From Methanobacteriota archaeon (GTDB lineage: Archaea; Thermoplasmatota; Thermoplasmata; RBG-16-68-12): 11,072 bases of DNA. Of the stretch, positions 5,257 to 11,072 are shown in pieces. Made by a program: the position numbers and the translations under genes. Position 1 is the stretch's first letter. Every line of letters starts with the position of its first letter. A model generated the notes under the pieces. It saw only the letters and a list, made by a program, of their open reading frames with translations. It had not been told where the DNA came from and made no database searches. The DNA lies in NCBI GenBank assembly GCA_005879015.1, contig VBMC01000083.1, positions 1 to 11,072 of the forward strand. Direction: 5' to 3'.

Positions 5257-6183
5257 TCACTTGTCCTCTTCTTTCTGGAGGACCCGAACGCTGTCGCCGC
5301 GAACGGTCACGGGAATGCGCACCATCGCTTCGAACAGTTCGACCGTGATCTCTTCCTTCGTCTCGTCAATCTTCATGACGCGGGCCTTCTCGCCCTTGAA
5401 CGGTCCTGCGACGAGTTCGACGATATCGCCTTCCATGATCCCGCTCACGATCGGTTTCGGCGTCAGGTAGGCCTCAATCTCGTTGAACGAAATTCCCGTC
5501 GACTCGCCTTCGCCTTTCACGACGCCTCGGGCGCGTCGCAGGCCCCGAACGATCTCTTCGAGCCGGTCCGGATTCATGCTCTCGACGTAGACGTACCCGC
5601 GGAAGTTCGCGGGCACCAGGATCGAGAACACGCCCACGTCTTTCGCCTTGGCCCGTGCGTAGATCGCATCCGCCACGGCACGCTCGTGTCCGATCGAGGA
5701 CTTCACCGCCAAGATCGCCTGGCGCGCGCTGAAGCTGAGCGTCTTCGCGTCGAAGGCTCCCGGGTCCCCTTTGGAGATCGCGTTCACCACGACGTTCAGG
5801 CGGTCGCCGTAGCGAGCGCCCTTCGGGCACGTGACCGAGAGAGTAATCTCGCGTTGGCCATCCGCAATCAGCATGAACTCCTTCTCTGTGACCTTCGTGA
5901 AGGTGACGTCCCAGACCTTATCTTCGACGCCGAACAGCTTCACCGTCCATTCCGGCGGGTCCGGCAGGTCCGCGTTGTAGACCAAGTCGATCTTCAGTCG
6001 GACCGTGTCGTCTTCGGTCCCCGTATTCGTCACGACCACGGGATACTCCTTCGTCTGGCCGGCGGTGAGGGTGACCTTCTCCTCGGTCAGGTCGAGCTTC
6101 ACCCCGTAATGACCGACCACCGGCGGCTCGGGCCGGGCCTCGGCCCTTGCCTCGCGCTTCGAGAAGTCGTCGAGCAGTCCCAT
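5257..6183 (-). CDS. spt5: Transcription elongation factor Spt5 (NusG) with an extra N-terminal Ig-like domain
   Basis: Spt5 binds the RNA polymerase clamp with Spt4 and promotes processive elongation. This protein has 308 residues, about twice the usual archaeal length. The C-terminal half is standard. The NGN domain covers about 157-240 (AILAVKSSIGHERAVADAIY, SILVPANFRGYVYVE, and ARGVVKG). The KOW domain covers about 247-305 (SGIMEGDIVELVAGPFKGEKA, and ITVELFEAMVRIPV). Residues 28-152 look like an Ig-type beta-sandwich of the NEW3/CARDB kind: KVTLTAGQTKEYPVVVTNTG, and QREITLSVTCPKGARYGDR. No signal peptide precedes it, so this part should be cytosolic. An in-frame TTG at 5712 could start a short Spt5, but no good ribosome site precedes it. 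It starts four bases after the secE stop. Confidence 0.93.
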   Translation of the reverse strand: MGLLDDFSKREARAEARPEPPVVGHYGVKLDLTEEKVTLTAGQTKEYPVVVTNTGTEDDTVRLKIDLVYNADLPDPPEWTVKLFGVEDKVWDVTFTKVTEKEFMLIADGQREITLSVTCPKGARYGDRLNVVVNAISKGDPGAFDAKTLSFSARQAILAVKSSIGHERAVADAIYARAKAKDVGVFSILVPANFRGYVYVESMNPDRLEEIVRGLRRARGVVKGEGESTGISFNEIEAYLTPKPIVSGIMEGDIVELVAGPFKGEKARVMKIDETKEEITVELFEAMVRIPVTVRGDSVRVLQKEEDK

Positions 6184-6187
6184 CGAA

Positions 6188-6439
6188 TCAGGTCCCCAGC
6201 ATGCCGAAGAGTCCGCGGAAGACGTCGGGTCCGTAGCGCATGATGAGATAGATCACGAAGCCCAAGGCCCCGATCGCGACGATCCCTAATCCGGTGATCA
6301 TCACGACTTTCGAATATTCGTCCGAGGTGGGCTTGCGGGCCATCTTCAGGACCCGGCCGTACTTGCCCTTCCCGAGGCGCTTCATCCGCTCCTCGATCCG
6401 ACGTTGTACGTCCCAGCTCTTGTCCACGATGTCGGCCAT
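6188..6439 (-). CDS. secE: Preprotein translocase subunit SecE (Sec61-gamma)
   Basis: This 83-residue subunit clamps the SecY channel in the membrane. An amphipathic N-terminal helix (DVQRRIEERMKRLGKGKYGRVLKMARKPT) with the conserved Lys-Pro region precedes one transmembrane helix, about VVMITGLGIVAIGALGFVIYLI. A short tail (DVFRGLFGMLGT) follows. Size and single-span layout match archaeal Sec61-gamma. I start it at ATG 6439 (MADIVDKSW), because GGTGAGG just upstream is the ribosome site; a GTG at 6448 inside that site is in frame but less likely. It lies five bases after the ftsZ stop and four bases before spt5, an ftsZ-secE-spt5 arrangement known in other Euryarchaeota. Confidence 0.93.
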   Translation of the reverse strand: MADIVDKSWDVQRRIEERMKRLGKGKYGRVLKMARKPTSDEYSKVVMITGLGIVAIGALGFVIYLIMRYGPDVFRGLFGMLGT

Positions 6440-6442
6440 GTT

Positions 6443-6449
6443 CCTCACC
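6443..6449 (-). promoter_or_regulatory. Shine-Dalgarno that fixes the secE start
   Basis: Minus-strand GGTGAGG overlaps the TGA stop of the upstream ftsZ and places GGTGA five bases before ATG 6439. Its internal GTG would otherwise add MRN to the protein. Confidence 0.65.
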
Positions 6450-7551
6450 GGACGATGTCGACCCCGCCGTGGGCGCGTACGTGCTCTCCCGGGCCTAAGA
6501 TCTGCTTCGAGCGGACCCCGGTCAGGATCAGCATGACCCTCAGCTTATGCTCGAGGCTCGGATCGACCGCGGCGCCCCAGATAATCCGCGCGTTCGGGGC
6601 GATCCGTCCTTGGACGATCTCGGCCACCTTTTCCGCCTCGGAGACGCTCATGTCGTTCCCGCCCGTGACGTTCACGAGGGCGCCGGTCGCCGCACTGATG
6701 TCGACGTCAATCAGGGGCGAGTTGATGGCTTCCTCGATCGATTCCTCGGCCCGATTGTCCGTGTCCGACTCGCCGAGGCCGATCATCGCGACGCCTCCGC
6801 CTTTCATGATCGTCTTGATGTCGTTGAAGTCCAGGTTCACCAGGCCGGGTTTCGTGATGACCTCGGTGATCCCCTTGATTGCTCGCATGAGCACGTCGTC
6901 CGCCACCTTGAAAGCCGCGTTCAACGCAAGACGCGGGACGAGTTCAAGGAGTTTGTCATTCGGGATCACAACGACCGTGTCCGCGAAGCTGCGGAGTTTC
7001 TCCAGGCCGTACTCGGCGTTCTCCGCCCGGATCGCCCCCTCGGCCCGGAACGGGAAGGTACAGATCGCGATCGTGAGGGCACCCGCCTCCTTCGACAGCT
7101 GGGCGAGCACGGGAGCTCCGCCGGTACCGGTGCCTCCGCCGAGGCCGCAGGTGATGAACACCATGTCCGCGCCGTGGACGACGGACCGGAGCTCGTCCGC
7201 CGCCTCCCGAGCGGACTCCTCGCCGACCTGGGGAAGGGCGCCGGCACCGAGGCCTCGGGTTACCCGACGGCCGAGGAGCAACTTGTGCGGGGATCGGATG
7301 ATGAGTAGATGTTGGGCGTCCGTGTTCGCGGCGTACAGTTCGGCCCCCACGATGCCCGATTCGACAAGGCGGTCGATTGTGTTGCAGCCTCCGCCCCCGA
7401 TCCCGACGATTTTGATGTTCGTCCGGAGGCTCGCGAGGATCCGCTCGAGTTCGGCGTCTTCGGCGCCGACCCCGATCGACTGGGTAGGGGACTCAGGCGC
7501 CCGAGTTTCGGCGCCCGATCGGGTCACGATTTCCCTGACGATGGAATCCAT
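6445..7551 (-). CDS. ftsZ: FtsZ cell-division GTPase, proximal paralogue
   Basis: This tubulin-family GTPase polymerises at the division site. It has 368 residues. A variable N-terminal extension of about 40 residues leads to the GTP-binding loop IGGGGCNT (51-58). The tubulin signature GGGTGTG (138-144) follows, with the usual GAP after it, and then the T7 catalytic loop NLDFNDIK (239-246). All nucleotide-contact segments look intact. The C-terminus ends GGVDIVR, close to the end of the second paralogue. ATG 7551 has GGAGG (7559-7563) seven bases upstream and a TATA box at 7618-7628. Synteny with secE-spt5 fits the archaeal FtsZ1 group, but deciding FtsZ1 versus FtsZ2 needs a tree. Confidence 0.96.
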   Translation of the reverse strand: MDSIVREIVTRSGAETRAPESPTQSIGVGAEDAELERILASLRTNIKIVGIGGGGCNTIDRLVESGIVGAELYAANTDAQHLLIIRSPHKLLLGRRVTRGLGAGALPQVGEESAREAADELRSVVHGADMVFITCGLGGGTGTGGAPVLAQLSKEAGALTIAICTFPFRAEGAIRAENAEYGLEKLRSFADTVVVIPNDKLLELVPRLALNAAFKVADDVLMRAIKGITEVITKPGLVNLDFNDIKTIMKGGGVAMIGLGESDTDNRAEESIEEAINSPLIDVDISAATGALVNVTGGNDMSVSEAEKVAEIVQGRIAPNARIIWGAAVDPSLEHKLRVMLILTGVRSKQILGPGEHVRAHGGVDIVR

Positions 7552-7617
7552 GGTTCGGCCTCCGGGAACTAGCCTCCCGGCTGGGGAGTAATTTCATTTC
7601 CTGCGTAAGAGCGTGCC

Positions 7618-7628
7618 GGTTATAAGGG
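7618..7628 (-). promoter_or_regulatory. Promoter TATA box of the ftsZ-secE-spt5 operon
   Basis: Minus-strand CCCTTATAACC predicts a start near 7597 and a leader of about 45 bases. It implies that the operon can be transcribed independently of the upstream ftsZ. Confidence 0.55.
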
Positions 7629-7637
7629 TTGTGAGAA

Positions 7638-7656
7638 CGCCGTTGACAAAGCGGCG
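7638..7656. repeat. Hairpin between the two ftsZ genes
   Basis: CGCCG-N9-CGGCG forms a 5-bp stem ten bases upstream of the proximal ftsZ TATA box. It could lie in the 3' end of the distal ftsZ mRNA or be a binding site near the promoter. There is no strong T-run after it, so a terminator role is uncertain. Confidence 0.25.
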
Positions 7657-7704
7657 ACGGAAGAGTCCGGATCGCACGGACCATCGGAATCGGACGTTGA
7701 CTGA

Positions 7705-8799
7705 CTAGCGGATCACATCGATTCCGACGCGAGCCCGTTCCTCGGACGGATCGCGACGTCCGACAATCTGTTTGGACTTTACGCCGGTCGCGACGAGCAT
7801 GACGCGCAATGTGTGCTCGAGCGACGGGTCCACGGTGGCGCCCCAAATGATGCGTGCGGTCGGCGAGACCTTCGACTGGACGACCTCGGCGACCCGTTCC
7901 GCCTCCGAGATGGTCATGTCGTTGCCGCCAGTAACGTTGATCAAGACGCCGTGGGCCGTCGACACGTCGACCTCGAGCAGGGGCGAGTTGATCGCTTCCT
8001 CGATCGCCTCGACGGCACGGTTGTCGCCGACGGCCTGGCTTTCGCCCAGGCCGATCATGGCGACCCCGCCGCCCTTCATGATCGTCTTCACGTCGTTGAA
8101 ATCGAGGTTCACGAGGCCGGGCTTCGTGATGATCTCCGTGAGGCCCTTGATGGACCGCATCAGGACTTCGTCGGCGAACTTGAACGCCAGGTTCAGCGAC
8201 TGCCTCGGGACGAGATCGAGCAGCTTGTCGTTCGGGATCGTGATCACCGTGTCGGCAGCATCGCGCAGCCTCTCGAGGCCCCACTCCGCGCTCTCCATCC
8301 GGAGCTTGCCTTCCCCTCGGAAGGGCAATGTGACGACCGCGATCGTGAGGGCTCCCATCTCCTTCGCCAGGCGCGCCACGTATCCGCAGCTCCCGGTGCC
8401 GGTGCCGCCCCCGAGTCCGCAAGTCACGAAGACGATATCCGCGCCCTGGACGATAGCCCGCAATTCCTCTTCAGCTTCCCGGGCGGCCTCCTCGCCGATC
8501 TGCGGCAAGGCGCCAGCGCCCAGGCCTTTCGTGATCCGCCGTCCTAGAAGCACCTTCTTGGGGGACGTGATGTGGAGCAGGTGCTGCGCGTCCGTGTTGC
8601 ACGCGAACAGTTCGGCCCCGACGATGCCTTCGCCGTAGACGCGGGCGATCGTGTTGCACCCGCCGCCACCGAGGCCGATGATCTTGATGTTCGTCCGCAT
8701 CTTGCTGAGCATCTCTTCGAGCTCGGCATCCACCCGGCTGTCCTCAAACGCTGGAGCACTCCCTTCCCGGGCGAGCACATCCTCTAGCATCGAATTCAT
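7705..8799 (-). CDS. ftsZ: FtsZ cell-division GTPase, distal paralogue
   Basis: This second FtsZ has 364 residues from ATG 8799 (MNSMLEDVL). The frame is open further upstream to 8925, but the TATA box at 8864-8874 and the ribosome site AGGTGG (8804-8809) place the start at 8799. The GTP loop LGGGGCNT (43-50), GGGTGTG (130-136) and T7 loop NLDFNDVK (231-238) are all present, so it should bind GTP and polymerise. Directly after GGGTGTG it reads SCGYVA, where the neighbour has GAPVLA. The end GIDVIR parallels the GVDIVR of the neighbour. The two proteins are clearly related along their length but diverged, consistent with an old duplication such as archaeal FtsZ1/FtsZ2. A 153-base gap with a promoter separates it from the second gene. 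Confidence 0.95.
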   Translation of the reverse strand: MNSMLEDVLAREGSAPAFEDSRVDAELEEMLSKMRTNIKIIGLGGGGCNTIARVYGEGIVGAELFACNTDAQHLLHITSPKKVLLGRRITKGLGAGALPQIGEEAAREAEEELRAIVQGADIVFVTCGLGGGTGTGSCGYVARLAKEMGALTIAVVTLPFRGEGKLRMESAEWGLERLRDAADTVITIPNDKLLDLVPRQSLNLAFKFADEVLMRSIKGLTEIITKPGLVNLDFNDVKTIMKGGGVAMIGLGESQAVGDNRAVEAIEEAINSPLLEVDVSTAHGVLINVTGGNDMTISEAERVAEVVQSKVSPTARIIWGATVDPSLEHTLRVMLVATGVKSKQIVGRRDPSEERARVGIDVIR

Positions 8800-8801
8800 T
8801 G

Positions 8802-8818
8802 CGCCACCTGCAGAACCC
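8802..8818 (-). repeat. 17-nt element over the distal ftsZ ribosome-binding site (copy 2)
   Basis: The minus strand reads GGGTTCTGCAGGTGGCG, two bases before ATG 8799. It differs at one position from the element upstream of uL1 (2580-2596). It contains the Shine-Dalgarno AGGTGG and the palindrome CTGCAG. Confidence 0.5.
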
Positions 8819-8863
8819 GCGAGGTCATCCCATCCCGCAAGATGGGCGCGTATCCGGCCGACG

Positions 8864-8874
8864 CTATTTAAAAG
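8864..8874 (-). promoter_or_regulatory. Promoter TATA box of the distal ftsZ
   Basis: Minus-strand CTTTTAAATAG is one of the best TATA matches in the window. It predicts a start near 8843 and a 44-base leader. It lies in the gap between the HD gene stop and ftsZ, which supports separate transcription of ftsZ and start ATG 8799. Confidence 0.65.
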
Positions 8875-8929
8875 TTGTCCGACGAGCGTCTGCCGCATTG
8901 ACAAACACGGGAAACCGAGGGCCAAATCG

Positions 8930-10222
8930 TCAGGCGAAGAGGGTCGAGGTCACGGCTTTGCGAACCGCCGTCACACCGGATGCTGGGGAGGCGGCCATCA
9001 CAACCCAATCGACGACTTGCCGCAATTGAAGTGCGCGGCCTAGAGGGCTCACCTTCGAGAACGGCTTGGCGACACCGCCATCGAGGATCGGGACCTCCGT
9101 CTTCGCGATGCGCGGCTCGCTCAGGAGGAGTTCCGGCAACGGCACATCGATGATGACTTGACCGGGCTTGAGACCCGCCCGCCGAGCGATTCGGTCCTCA
9201 ACCCGTCGCCGCTCGGCTGCATCCTTGAACGATGCGAGCGCGTCGCGTGCACTTTCCGTCAGTTCTTCGCGGTCGTACGAGATGGCGCGCTTGTACAGCT
9301 TGCGGTACTTGAGCCGCAGGGCGATCTCTCGCTGGAGCGGACCCTGGTGCATGAGCCATCCGAGGAGCTCGTGGTCGACCATCTTCTGAATCTCCGCCAT
9401 CGGCGCCGCGGACCGCTCGACGGCGCGGGCGAGCATTTGCTCCGCGATGCGGACCGTCTTGTGGAAGTACACGGACGAATACATCAGGCCGCGCGCCGTG
9501 AGCATCCCCTCCAGCGCGGGGAGTCCCTTACGGTCCAACGCGATCTCGCCCTCATGCCGACGAAGGGTTTGCAGGAGTCGCGCGAAATCGATCATCCCAT
9601 GGGGCGCACCCGTGTAATGCGCGTCCCGCATCAGATAATCGATCTGGTCCGCGTCCATCGGACTGTGGATGATCTGCGCGAGGTATCGCGGCGGCTCCTT
9701 TCGGGCACTGGGCACGAGGAGGGTGGACCCTCGCTCCGAGGGACCTCGGATCAGCGCGGCGACGGCGTCGGGATCCACGCCGTGTTTCTCGAGGACTTGG
9801 TGAATCCGCAACACCTCGGGGAAGGCCGTCCGATCCTCGGGCGCGACGTTGTCGTCGTGTCCCGTGATGATCCGTTGCGTGAGGTGCATGTGATCGACTG
9901 AGAGTTCGCGGCTCAAGACGTGTTCCAGCGTATGGGAGAAGGGACCATGCCCGACATCGTGGAGCAGGCCCGCCGCCTGAACGAGCTTCCTCTCCGCATC
10001 CGTCAGCTCAAGGGCCTTCGCCATCTCGCCGGCGACATGCCCGACACCGAGGCAGTGTTCGACCCGCGAATGGTTCGCCCCAGGAAAAACGAGGTACGTC
10101 AGCCCGAGCTGTCGAATCGAATTCAGGCGTTGCAGCTCGAGCGTCTCGAGGAGGTCGAGGGTGAGCGGCTCCAGGCGGATCGTCCCGTGGACCGTGTCCG
10201 TGATCGTCTTGAGGTCCGCCAT
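8930..10222 (-). CDS. HD-domain phosphohydrolase, SAMHD1/dNTPase-like (COG1078 type)
   Basis: This 430-residue protein resembles the HD superfamily enzymes related to SAMHD1 and to bacterial dNTP triphosphohydrolases, which cut dNTPs to nucleoside plus triphosphate. Visible catalytic elements are His56 in HSRVEHCLGVGH, His88-Asp89 in LLHDVGHGPFSH, and Asp192 in SPMDADQIDYLMRDAHYTG, matching the H...HD...D metal set. The opening DTVHGTIRLEPLTLDLLETL and the segment GLMYSSVYFHKTVR (245-258) are also typical. Length fits prokaryotic members. The substrate is unproven, because many COG1078 proteins are uncharacterised. ATG 10222 follows a TATA box by about 29 bases, so the mRNA is probably leaderless. 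The gene ends 130 bases upstream of the distal ftsZ start. Confidence 0.9.
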   Translation of the reverse strand: MADLKTITDTVHGTIRLEPLTLDLLETLELQRLNSIRQLGLTYLVFPGANHSRVEHCLGVGHVAGEMAKALELTDAERKLVQAAGLLHDVGHGPFSHTLEHVLSRELSVDHMHLTQRIITGHDDNVAPEDRTAFPEVLRIHQVLEKHGVDPDAVAALIRGPSERGSTLLVPSARKEPPRYLAQIIHSPMDADQIDYLMRDAHYTGAPHGMIDFARLLQTLRRHEGEIALDRKGLPALEGMLTARGLMYSSVYFHKTVRIAEQMLARAVERSAAPMAEIQKMVDHELLGWLMHQGPLQREIALRLKYRKLYKRAISYDREELTESARDALASFKDAAERRRVEDRIARRAGLKPGQVIIDVPLPELLLSEPRIAKTEVPILDGGVAKPFSKVSPLGRALQLRQVVDWVVMAASPASGVTAVRKAVTSTLFA

Positions 10223-10245
10223 CCCCCGTGCGACGGCCCGAGGCC

Positions 10246-10255
10246 GATAAATAGG
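10246..10255 (-). promoter_or_regulatory. Promoter TATA box of the HD gene (leaderless mRNA)
   Basis: Minus-strand CCTATTTATC is centred about 29 bases before ATG 10222, so transcription should begin at or within a few bases of the start codon. No GGTGA-type site lies before the ATG, in keeping with leaderless initiation. Confidence 0.55.
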
Positions 10256-10315
10256 TTCGTCCTGATTGTATGATGAATTCCGCGTCCATCGATGGAACTC
10301 TTGGGCGGTGGACCG

Positions 10316-11072
10316 CTAGCGCGGTGAATCTTTCGCCGTTTCAACCCGAGACGCCGCCACCGCGGCGGGCGAGTCGCCGAACGGTGCGGGAGGCATACTC
10401 GCGGCTGCCATCGCCGACGGAACGACGCGGACCGTGAACCCCGCAACCGCGGTCTTCGCCGGCGGATTGAGGTCCGCGTTCGCGTACGTCACGGCGAGCT
10501 GGACGAAGAAGTTGCCCGGGCGATCGAAGGTGTGGTTTGTCCTCCCGACGAGGTCGGACGTGCCCGTCGTGTTCGCGGTCCCGTCTCCCCAGATGTAGCG
10601 GAAGAGATCGAAAAGGGTCGCGTTCCCTTCCGCGATCGACCGAGTGAACGTTCCACCTTGCGAGTGATTGAGAGAATTGTTCCACGTGAACGCGTACGCC
10701 CACGAAGAGAGCGCGTTGAATGCAATCGGCGCGCCGGCCGCAGCGCTCGACTCGCTCGCATTGATCACCGCGATCACGGGACCTTGCCCGCACGACGACG
10801 TACACCAGAGGGGATTCGGCGGGGCGACATCCACGGATCGAGGCGCGACCGTGACCCGCGTCAGGTTCGCGTCATTCGTCGCTTCGCCGCCTTTCCCGTC
10901 GCTGACGGTCAGGAGCGCGATGAACTTGCCGGGGAGGCTGTAGGCGTGCGAGGCTTGCGCGCCGGGAGCGCTCGTGCCATCGCCGAAGTCCCAGAGGAAC
11001 GTGAGCGTGTCGCCGTCCGGGTCCGTGGCCTGCGCCGTGAACGCGACCGAATCCCCGACTCGAGGGGAGGGA
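10316..11072 (-). CDS. PKD-domain surface protein, C-terminal part (cut by the window edge)
   Basis: The frame is open from the right edge to the TAG at 10316-10318, so about 251 C-terminal residues are visible. A GTG at 10834 could be called as a start, but the frame upstream clearly encodes a PKD domain (DPDGDTLTFLWDFGDG, then HAYSLPGKFIALLTVSDG), so it is internal. A second PKD-like domain follows, with YIWGDGTANTTG and HTFDRPGNFFVQLAVTYA. It is longer than usual because of an Asn/Ser-rich insert before WGDG. The protein ends in an Ala/Pro-rich tail (MPPAPFGDSP, then VETAKDSPR) with no transmembrane anchor or sorting motif. PKD repeats are common in archaeal S-layer and adhesive proteins. 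Export depends on the unseen N-terminus. Its stop lies 93 bases before the HD gene start. Confidence 0.85.
   Translation of the reverse strand, partial: PSPRVGDSVAFTAQATDPDGDTLTFLWDFGDGTSAPGAQASHAYSLPGKFIALLTVSDGKGGEATNDANLTRVTVAPRSVDVAPPNPLWCTSSCGQGPVIAVINASESSAAAGAPIAFNALSSWAYAFTWNNSLNHSQGGTFTRSIAEGNATLFDLFRYIWGDGTANTTGTSDLVGRTNHTFDRPGNFFVQLAVTYANADLNPPAKTAVAGFTVRVVPSAMAAASMPPAPFGDSPAAVAASRVETAKDSPR

Noticed and set aside
8800..8925. A 42-codon upstream extension of the distal FtsZ
   Set aside because: The TATA box at 8864-8874 lies inside it, a strong ribosome site precedes ATG 8799, and the extra residues do not resemble FtsZ.
10316..10834. A free-standing 172-residue PKD protein from GTG 10834
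   Set aside because: The same frame continues to the right edge and encodes a good PKD domain before this codon, so the gene is larger and truncated by the window.

Overview
The window looks like a stretch of archaeal chromosome, GC-rich and densely coded. It carries archaeal-type ribosomal proteins (uL1, uL10/P0, P1/L12, uL11), Sec61-gamma/SecE, Spt5/NusG with NGN and KOW domains, two FtsZ paralogues and a TrmB-family regulator. Start sites are often preceded by GGTGA-type Shine-Dalgarno sequences, and TATA boxes lie at archaeal spacing upstream of several genes. I infer a euryarchaeal lineage, most likely a high-GC, FtsZ-bearing member of Thermoplasmatota. That placement is an inference from gene content only.

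Layout. Positions 1-654 (+): the 3' end of an unrecognised cysteine-bearing gene, then a small conserved archaeal protein. Positions 708-2572 (-): the uL1-uL10-P1 operon, read leftward from a TATA box near 2650, with a candidate terminator inside the 3' end of the convergent small gene. Positions 2758-4654: an acetamidase/formamidase (-) and a TrmB-type regulator (+), divergently arranged around an AT-rich intergenic region with an inverted repeat. This pair separates uL11 from uL1-uL10-P1, genes that are adjacent in many archaea. Positions 4659-8799 (-): uL11, Spt5, SecE, FtsZ and a second FtsZ. FtsZ-SecE-Spt5 are packed with gaps of 4-5 bases, and each ftsZ has its own promoter. Positions 8930-10222 (-): an HD phosphohydrolase of the SAMHD1-like/COG1078 type, probably on a leaderless mRNA. 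Positions 10316 to the right edge (-): the C-terminal part of a PKD-repeat surface protein, cut by the window edge.

How the genes fit together. Most of the window is housekeeping: ribosomal stalk and L1-stalk proteins, transcription elongation, the translocon and division. The acetamidase/TrmB pair is an accessory metabolic insert. The most unusual item is the Spt5 gene, about twice the usual archaeal length. It has an extra N-terminal, about 125-residue Ig-like (NEW3/CARDB-like) beta-sandwich ahead of the NGN-KOW core. Other items worth a look are a 17-nt near-identical element over the ribosome binding sites of uL1 and the distal ftsZ, the missing acidic tail on uL10, and an altered GTP-loop neighbourhood in the distal FtsZ. 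No tRNA, rRNA, CRISPR array or insertion sequence was seen. No intergenic stretch exceeds 300 bases.
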